From NCBI RefSeq assembly GCF_902635505.1, contig NC_045429.1, positions 158,494,997 to 158,558,996 of the forward strand: a stretch of DNA of 64,000 nt, written 5' to 3'. This document shows, piece by piece, positions 57,250 through 64,000 of this stretch. The translations under genes were made by a program, and so were the position numbers. The notes below the pieces were generated by a model that saw only the letters and a list, made by a program, of their open reading frames with translations, had not been told where the DNA came from and did no database searches. Positions within the stretch are counted from its first letter, which is position 1; each line of letters starts with the position of its first letter. Source of the stretch: Sarcophilus harrisii (lineage: Eukaryota; Chordata; Mammalia; Dasyuromorphia; Dasyuridae).

Positions 57250-57264
57250 ATGGCAGCTGCCTAG
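57250..57264 (+). promoter_or_regulatory. Micro-uORF in the MAP3K5 leader (Met-Ala-Ala-Ala-stop)
   Basis: A five-codon frame, ATG GCA GCT GCC TAG, lies 95 bases before the main ATG and is out of frame with it. Its context has G at -3 and G at +4, stronger than that of the main start (G at -3, A at +4). If the transcript starts upstream of 57,250, scanning ribosomes would meet it first. Use in cells is inferred. Confidence 0.5.
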
Positions 57265-57359
57265 CCCGGCGGGCGCGGAGCAGCCCCGAGCTGTGGCTGG
57301 CGAGACGGGGCGGCTGGGCGGTGGACCCCACCGCGACCGCCGCAGAGCCCCTGGAAGAG

Positions 57360-57840
57360 ATGAGCGCCGAGGATAGCGAGGGCATCACTTTCCCCGTTCC
57401 CCCGTTTAGCCCCCCGGGCTTTTGCACCTTCCCGGAGGGCGGCTGCAGCCGAAGGGGCGGAGCGGCAGCAGCTGCGGCTCCAGGCGAGGGGAGTCCGTTC
57501 CCACCACCGCCCCCACCCGCCGGTAGCTTCTGGAATGTGGAAGGCAGTGGCGCCTCTGTCACCTGCACTGGGGGCATCTCGGCCGCCGCAGTTGCGAGCG
57601 GGGCCCCGAGCGCCCCCCGGAGTCGGGGCAACTCGACTGGCGCTGGCGGTGGCAGTCGGAGAACCACGGTGGCATACGTGATTAACGAAGCCAGCCAGGG
57701 GCAGCTGGTGGTAGCTGAGAGCGAGGCCCTGCAGTGCCTGCGGGAGGCATGCGAGGCGGTGGGCGCTGCGCTGGAGACCCTACATTTTGGCAAACTGGAC
57801 TTCGGGGAAACCGCGGTTTTGGATCGTTTCTACAATGCAG
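57360..57840 (+). CDS. MAP3K5: MAP3K5 (ASK1) exon 1, coding part
   Basis: The 481-base coding segment encodes 160 residues plus one base of apoptosis signal-regulating kinase 1, a MAP3K that activates MKK4/7-JNK and MKK3/6-p38 in oxidative and ER stress. The protein starts MSAEDSEGITFPVPPFSPPG, passes through Ala/Gly/Pro-rich low-complexity sequence (residues about 34-100), and ends in the conserved start of the thioredoxin-binding region: TTVAYVINEASQGQLVVAES, then LHFGKLDFGET and LDRFYNA. The matching human segment is about 149 residues, and the extra 11 fall in the low-complexity part. RSRGNS at 87-92 keeps the RxRxxS Akt motif of human Ser83. The donor is TGCAG|GTAGGC, phase 1. The start has G at -3 and matches the human start. 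The kinase domain and remaining exons lie to the right. Confidence 0.96.
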
Positions 57841-59599
57841 GTAGGCGAGATGAGTGCACTTCCTGAAGCTCTTCTACCTTCTTATATGGCTGTTTTGCCC
57901 TTCCCTCCCCTCCCCCACTTTTTTTTCTTGACTTGAGCGCTCCCCTCTTGTCGCTATCTCTCTACCGAGAGAGTGCCCAGTGGGGTAACATACTGAATGT
58001 GGCTTCCCTACGAATGTGTGTGAGAGAGCCTCCTTTTCCTCTCTTCCCGGACTACTCTAGGGTCCTGAAGTTGAGATTGAGCTTTTGCCTTATACCAACC
58101 TTTCTTTGCCCTGGGATTCGTATTTAATCTTTTCCACTCACCTCTGCCCCGATCTTTATGAGCTGAGCTCACTATTTCTAAGAATACCTGCTTGTACTTT
58201 CAGCTGACAATCCTTCCTCTCGCCACCCTTTTTCCTCACTAGATGTTTGGGTATCTCATTTAGGTTCTGAGTACGAGATCTCCAACCAGGGTACATGCAT
58301 TTGTACCTAAAGACTGAATTTTCTATCCAGTCTCATTTTACCTCAAGTTTTGATGACTGTATTTCAGCCACCCCACTTATTTGCATTTTCCAAGTTTGTT
58401 CTCTAGGACAGTAATGATATTGTAACAAACACAAAGTTCCCTATTGTCCTTGTAACATTGTTGGAGAGAAAGAACCCGGTGTTTTGCCAAATGGTGTGTG
58501 CTGTATTCTGGAACGTTTGTCAATATACACGTTGTTTAAAACGTTAATGACTGTCTGGAGAGCTCAAGATGAATTGAGCCATAGGTAATTAAAGCAGTTG
58601 CTAGCATAATCCCTTCCAAAAATAATTTTATTGTACTGTTCTAACACCTGCTACAGTAGTTTGAGAGTTGGGGAATTTGTTTAGTGACTGAAGCAAGTTG
58701 CCATCTCTTGACAGATAAACTGAAATATTCACACTATTTTCAAGAATGTGTATATGAAATTAACCTCCTGTGGCCTTTTGAACATAATTACACTGGCAAG
58801 TATGTAAAGCCATACGTTTGCATTAATATAACTGTGGGTTAAAATCTGATTAAAGCAATTTCAGTGCAGTAAGCATATCTAGAAGATGTGCTTATATAAA
58901 AGGCTTTCGATTCTTGTCTTGTTTTTAGGCCTGTGTTTCCATTCAGCCTCTTCAAAACACCTGAAGGTTGCTTATGTCAGTGCTGGAATTCGGCCATGGC
59001 TGATGTCTCAATAGCTCAAAAATAAGAAAAAGAGCTTCATGTTTGGAAAGACAGGCTAAATAAAATTAAGTCTTTCTGATTCTGATATTTGTTAAAAGTA
59101 TGGGCCTGTATACCTGAACATACATTATTGCTAGTTATCTAAGTTACATAAACCTTGGAAAAAACATCTAATTTATTTGGAATACACAATGTGGGAAATA
59201 GTAAAGAAGTAACTAAAATACTGCAAATCAGAGAAAGATTTTCTTTGCTATATTTAGCTTTATTGCATTATTAGATGATTAACAAAAGTTCCTGCTCTAT
59301 ACCCTCTGGGTAGCATAACTCCTAAACTACTTGGAAGCATGGTTTTAATAAGATTATTTTTTCTACTTATATTTTACCACATTCTGATTGATGATTATTA
59401 CTGCTAAATACAAAAAAAATAAATAAAAAAACTGTATCCATTGGCATCATAGATCTGTTTGTTTGTTTTTTTTCTTCAATCCAAAATGTATTTGAAGTAA
59501 AATCTAACAGTATTTCAATGGGAAATTGTTCTCATAGTTGCAACTGGGGATGCTAGGAATGTATTATAAATGGTTAGATTATATCTTTACCTAATTATA

Positions 59600-59712
59600 G
59601 ATTATACTTTTACCTAATAGATCTCATTTGACAGTGTGGAAATAGGCTCAGAGAAGATAAAAGGATGTACCCAAGGTGGCACAGGTAGTAAATGGTAGAA
59701 TTGAATAAATGA
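59600..59712 (-). mobile_element. MIR fragment
   Basis: Antisense AATAGGCTCAGAGAAGATAA and CAAGGTGGCACAGGTAGTAA in MAP3K5 intron 1. Confidence 0.7.
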
Positions 59713-60484
59713 TAGAATAATCCACTCTAGTGTTTGAAAATATCAGCTTTCTTTAACTTGAAAGTTGAATTTGCAGCTCTAAATAAGTGCAGAAAAGACA
59801 ATGTGATGGCAGTGATTTAAACTTCAGTCATTAATAATATAGTGTAATTATAGCTTTGAAATATTTTTATGAAAGTGCAAACATATATTATCTTAGAGGA
59901 ACAATGACTATATTTTAGGAAATACATTGGGAGCTTCTTGTTTTGAAAAACTAGGAGAAAATTAATGGATTTCCTTTTTGCTCGTACCAGTACATTTTGT
60001 AAATTTAGGGACTGGTTTAAAAAAAAAAAAAAGACTTGCTTTTCTCTATGTGAATATTATTTAACTATTTAAATTTTTTTGGTCATTTTAGGTCAGTTTG
60101 TGTAAGGGTTTTTTTGGTTTGTTTTTTAGTTATTAAACTTGTGTTATAATTTTTAGAGGTATAACTTTCACTTTTTTGGAACAAATATCACTTTACAGGG
60201 TCATTTGCACTCTTTCCCAATATCTTCCTTGTCAGCATTTAAAGTTCTTTCATCATTATTTCCTTTCTTAGCTTTTATGTTGAAATTCCTGCTATATTAT
60301 TAGTTTCATGGAAATTCTCCATATTTACATATTTAAGAAAACATTATTAAAGGGACAAGAAATGCCATAGTGACAAACATTTTATTCAGTAGAATTCAGT
60401 GAATAGTAAGAAATGTCATAGTTTGCCCTTATACATGATGTTTAATTTACAAATGGGTTGTATCCTAAATTATTCAGAGATTTA

Positions 60485-60575
60485 TCCTGTGGCTAACCTG
60501 CTATGTGCAGAGTACTGTGCTATGCCCTAAGGAAATAAAATATTTAAAAGTAACCACCTTGTCCTCTTGTGCCTT
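60485..60575 (+). mobile_element. Fragment of the ancient therian repeat
   Basis: CTGCTATGTGCAGAGTACTG, TGCTATGCCCTAAGGAAATA and CACCTTGTCCTCTTGTGCCT. Confidence 0.5.
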
Positions 60576-61119
60576 ATAAGTGTTTATACTTGGTTTCTAG
60601 AATTTTTTTCAAATGTTGAATTCATTTGCCAATTGAAAGAATGTTATAAATAGTAAACTCATTTCTAAGGAAGATTATTTAACCAATAATAACCAATAAT
60701 AGTTTAACCAATATTCAAAGTATAAAATTTAATAATGTTTCCATGAAAAATTGTTCCAACTTGGCAAGCTAGGAACATATTATCCCTCGTCCCACCCCCA
60801 TCCTACTTTAATCCTAAGCAGGATTTCCCTGGCTCTATGCTATAGGTCATGGCTTCCTTTGACTAGGCTGAGGATCCTAGTAGTGATGGCTGGGATGTGG
60901 AAGGTATGGGAGCTAAGATAGAAGGAGAATTATGGTAGGAAGGTTGGAATAATAGCCACAAACTGACAGATGCATCATTTCTCCCCTTTACTGCTTCCTC
61001 CTGTAATTCAAAGAACCATCCAAAATAAATTTATTGGTATATTTTCTACTCTACACTGGCGCTCTTTCCATTCTTCTCTGTAGTGAGTTTCAAGAATTCA
61101 ATCACTAGCTTTCATTTAT

Positions 61120-61371
61120 GTTGTTGCTGCAGTTCAGTCATGTCCTACTTTTTGTGGTCCCATTTGGGGTTTTCTTGCCAAAGATATTGGAGTGCTTTGC
61201 CATTTCCTTCTCCAGCTTATTTGACAGATGAGGAAACTGAGGCAAACAGGACTAAGTAACTTGCCGAGGGTCCCACAGCTAGTGAGTATATGAGACCACA
61301 TTTGAACACAAGAAGGTGAGTCTTCTTGACTCTAAGCCCAGCATTGTATCCATCATGCCACCTACCTGTCC
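61120..61371 (-). mobile_element. MAR1-like CORE-SINE, full length
   Basis: Antisense from TTGTTGCTGCAGTTCAGTCA through TTTGGGGTTTTCTTGCCAAA and GATGAGGAAACTGAGGCAAA to CATCATGCCACCTACCTGTC. Flanked by the 8-base duplication TCATTTAT at 61,112-61,119 and 61,372-61,379. Confidence 0.95.
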
Positions 61372-62044
61372 TCATTTATTATTAATGCTAGCTAATTGCT
61401 TCTAGTCATGGCCTTACTCCTCCCTTGGCCTTCAGCAGAATAGGAATTCTTTATATTCTCTTCCCTAAAGCAAGCATATGGTCCTTTTGTCTTTGGGTTT
61501 TTTGTTTGTTTGTTTGTTTTCTCTGACCAGCACACTTTTTGACTTCAGTGTCATCCATTTGTATGTTCCTTCTGACAATTAGGTTACAAGCCATCCCTCC
61601 CTCTTCATCAGAGTTTGTATTTTAATATAATCCTCCTGATAAAAGTTATCCCTTATGTTGGAATATCAACAGAGTTGTTAGCCCTTGATTTTCTAGGATA
61701 TTTCTAACATTTCTGTAGAAGGAACTTTTACATTCAGACTATTTTAGAATTCTTTGTATTTGAATCCTTTGCCATCTTTGCCTTTTTTTTTTAATCTTCT
61801 GTTGTTACTTTAATAGAAGGAAAAACCCAGAATAGTAGCCAGATTATCAAAGGAGACCAGAAGTCCATTTGTCAGAGTTCAAGGAAACATTGTTGGCATT
61901 GTACAGGCCAGGCTTTCCTTATTGGTCTGGCTTCCCTTCTTTACACACAAGAAAGTAGTTGAATAGTATTTAGTGAATTTATGAATGTATGAGATTTTTA
62001 GTTTTATGAATTTATGAAATTTGTGAATTTCATCTTGAAAAGGA

Positions 62045-62158
62045 GCTTAAAGATGTCATTTATTTTATATTTGAGAAAACTGGGCCCCAGAGAGCCTAAG
62101 TGACAGAGATAACATTTGAACCTAGGCCGTTGTACTCCAAATTCAGAGCTTTCTCCTT
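62045..62158 (-). mobile_element. MIR fragment
   Basis: Antisense TTGAGAAAACTGGGCCCCAG and ACATTTGAACCTAGGCCGTT. Confidence 0.75.
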
Positions 62159-62387
62159 TTCTTCTCTCTCTCCCACTATCTAGATATCATGTACTTGTCC
62201 ATCTAACCTGATGCCACAGATAGGAAATAGAGGGACAAGGACCATGGCTGGGGAGGTGGCATGAAATGTAGAAGACTTAGGCTGTAATGTGAGTTCTGTT
62301 GGTTTGGGGAGAAAAGGAAGAGTGATTCCCAGAAAATTCAGGGATATAAAGAAGCAAATTTTATTTGTGTATTTTAAAATATATTTG

Positions 62388-62633
62388 TTTTCGTTTGGTC
62401 ATATCTGACTCTTTGCGGCTCCATTTGTAGTTTTCTTGGCAAAGATACTGAAATGGTTTACTATTTCCTTCTCTAGTTCATTTGACAGATGAGGAAATTG
62501 AGGCAAACAGGGTGAAGTGATTTGTCCAGAGTCACACAACTAATAATGTTTCTGAAGCAAAATTCTAACTTAGAAAAATGAGTCTATTTGCCTCCAGGCC
62601 CAGCACCCTATCCACTGTGCTACCTAGCTGCCC
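62388..62633 (-). mobile_element. MAR1-like CORE-SINE, full length
   Basis: GGTCATATCTGACTCTTTGC, TTCTTGGCAAAGATACTGAA, GATGAGGAAATTGAGGCAAA and CCACTGTGCTACCTAGCTGC. Confidence 0.93.
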
Positions 62634-62739
62634 TGGTATATAGTTATATCTATTTAAAGTATATGGTTATATATGAATTATTCCAATAGCTAAAATGGTC
62701 TCCTAGTCTTTAATGATGTTCTTGGGGATGGGGAGGAGG

Positions 62740-62915
62740 ACTGCTGAATTTGGAATCAGACAACTGAATTTCAATTCCAGATTTTGCTACTTCAATTCCA
62801 GGTTGTACAAGTCACAGACCTTTTCTCAGTCTCATTTTCCTTTTCTGTAAAACATTAAGATAAGACTAAATAGCCTTTAATTGCCCTCCTATTCCTAAAT
62901 CTAGGGTCCTATGAT
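62740..62915 (+). mobile_element. MIR-type SINE copy
   Basis: GAATTTGGAATCAGACAACT, CAGTCTCATTTTCCTTTTCT and TTCCTAAATCTAGGGTCCTA. A stretch ATTTCAATTCCAG is duplicated inside it (about 62,769 and 62,791). Confidence 0.75.
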
Positions 62916-64000
62916 ACTTCAGTAACCTATCTGATCATATATAGGGAATCCACTACCTATATTTGAGAAAGATGAATTTATCTTGAAGGAACAAAGAAGA
63001 TTTTAACCTGGGGAAGAGGAAATTTGAGACTTGTCTTCAAGTATCTGAATGACTTTCTTGTGAATTAAATTTGTTCAGCATCATTTAGAACAGTGGCAAT
63101 TGGGCATTTGTAACTAGATGTGTGTATGTGTATGTATATATATTTGTATATGTATGTGTACACATTTTTCTACTGTGAGAGATGTTTTTTTGTAATTACT
63201 GGCCATTTAAAGTTCTTTAATATTGTCTATAGTTTTTGGAGGGGCTGAGGATTAGGTCCAGGCCTGTCTTGAAAGGTAGTGAGTTTCCCATCACTCAAGG
63301 TCTCCAAATAGAAGCTGCATCATCATTTTTGAAAGCTAAGTGAGAGTTTCTTTTCAGATATATATTAGACTAGATGATAAACATAAGAGCCTTTCCAAAT
63401 TGGAGTTTCTGTGCTCTGAAAATGTAAGTGAATTTTTAGCTTCTATCAAAATTAAATTAGGAAAAAGAGAAAAAAAACATGAAACGTAACTATGTAAGGT
63501 GACCCTCCGGTTGTGATACTGACACATTAGTCTCTCTCCTTAATTGCTAAGACTTACTACTTTCTTCCCTTTGCTGGAGATAATGAGTTGTAATTTATCA
63601 CGTTTACAGATTATTATAGAAGGAGAAAAACAGAAAGTGGTTTATAGGATCATGTTTATTCTAGAACCCTTTTTAATGGGAGGTGAACATTTAAATCTAT
63701 TAAACTTTGTTCTTAATTAGGAACAACTTTGTGAACAACAACAATCAAAGATCCATCCAAGTCAGTGTGTGGCCATTTCCTTGGAGGACAAGGGGAAGAA
63801 TGAGAGCATGAATGTCAAAAGAGTATTTAATATATTAAAGTTATAACATGGCTGAATTAAGTACTATTTAATAGATAGAGCATGCTATAAACATTGCACA
63901 AAATAGTAAACATTTATGTTAAAAACTAGATTTTTTTTCCTGCCATGGTAATTAATCATTTTATTGTAAAAACATCACACTATGATTCATGCAGGAAGGA

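Larger units (their letters stand above)
56280..57860 (+). promoter_or_regulatory. MAP3K5: CpG island and promoter of MAP3K5
   Basis: About 1.5 kb of CpG-dense sequence contrasts with AT-rich flanks and ends just after MAP3K5 exon 1. A GC-box/E2F-like GGGGCGGGAAG lies at about 56,634-56,644, and further GC boxes and purine-rich stretches precede the leader. There is no TATA box. The transcription start is probably between about 56,950 and 57,070, judging from the length of the human 5' UTR, but this is inferred. Confidence 0.8.
57841..64000 (+). other. MAP3K5: MAP3K5 intron 1 (partial)
   Basis: After the exon 1 donor there is no further exon homology up to the right edge. The first 1.7 kb (to about 59,600) shows no repeat I recognise and may hold regulatory sequence. 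Between 59,600 and 63,000 there are MIR-like and MAR1-like SINEs. 59,720-61,110 and 63,000-64,000 are AT-rich and largely unassigned. Confidence 0.85.

Noticed and set aside
57071-57793. A 240-codon open frame antisense to MAP3K5 exon 1
   Set aside because: It is the shadow of a GC-rich coding exon. The composition is Pro/Ser/Arg-rich with no family motif, and the sense strand clearly encodes ASK1.

Overview
This 64 kb window is nuclear DNA from a marsupial, most likely a Monodelphis-like or related species. Two observations support this. Protein-coding exons match mammalian PEX7 and MAP3K5. The interspersed repeats are marsupial types: a short A-tailed tRNA-derived SINE, a longer CORE/RTE-tailed SINE of the MAR1 kind, and 3' ends of the marsupial LINE-1. 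No prokaryotic feature, CRISPR array or operon is present.

Layout. Positions 1-24,831 hold the 5' half of PEX7 on the minus strand. Exon 1 is at 24,702-24,831, exon 2 at 21,240-21,297, exon 3 at 20,432-20,582, exon 4 at 13,030-13,107 and exon 5 at 11,889-11,997. Together they encode residues 1-175 plus one base. All junctions are GT/AG and the frame is kept throughout. The rest of the gene lies beyond the left edge. A CpG-rich promoter surrounds exon 1 (about 24,550-25,080). Positions 25,090-56,280 are intergenic and full of repeats: LINE-1 copies (one twin-primed, one inserted into an older repeat), L2 tails, SINEs, a hAT-like DNA transposon, several LTR fossils and two large AT-rich palindromes. 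Positions 56,280-57,860 form a second CpG island with exon 1 of MAP3K5 (ASK1) on the plus strand, coding 57,360-57,840. Intron 1 runs from 57,841 past the right edge.

The two genes are divergent (head to head) and their start codons are about 32.5 kb apart, the same arrangement as on human 6q23. They are functionally separate. PEX7 carries PTS2 cargo to peroxisomes. MAP3K5 is a stress-activated MAP kinase kinase kinase.

I found no previously undescribed biological system. Points of interest are a 7SL RNA pseudogene in PEX7 intron 3, a G-quadruplex-prone tract directly upstream of the PEX7 ATG, a strong-context micro-uORF in the MAP3K5 leader, a conserved Akt-type motif in ASK1, two large AT palindromes, datable nested insertions with target-site duplications, and an apparent templated copy of LINE-1 sequence. 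Repeat family names come from remembered consensus sequences, not a library search, and subfamily names are tentative.
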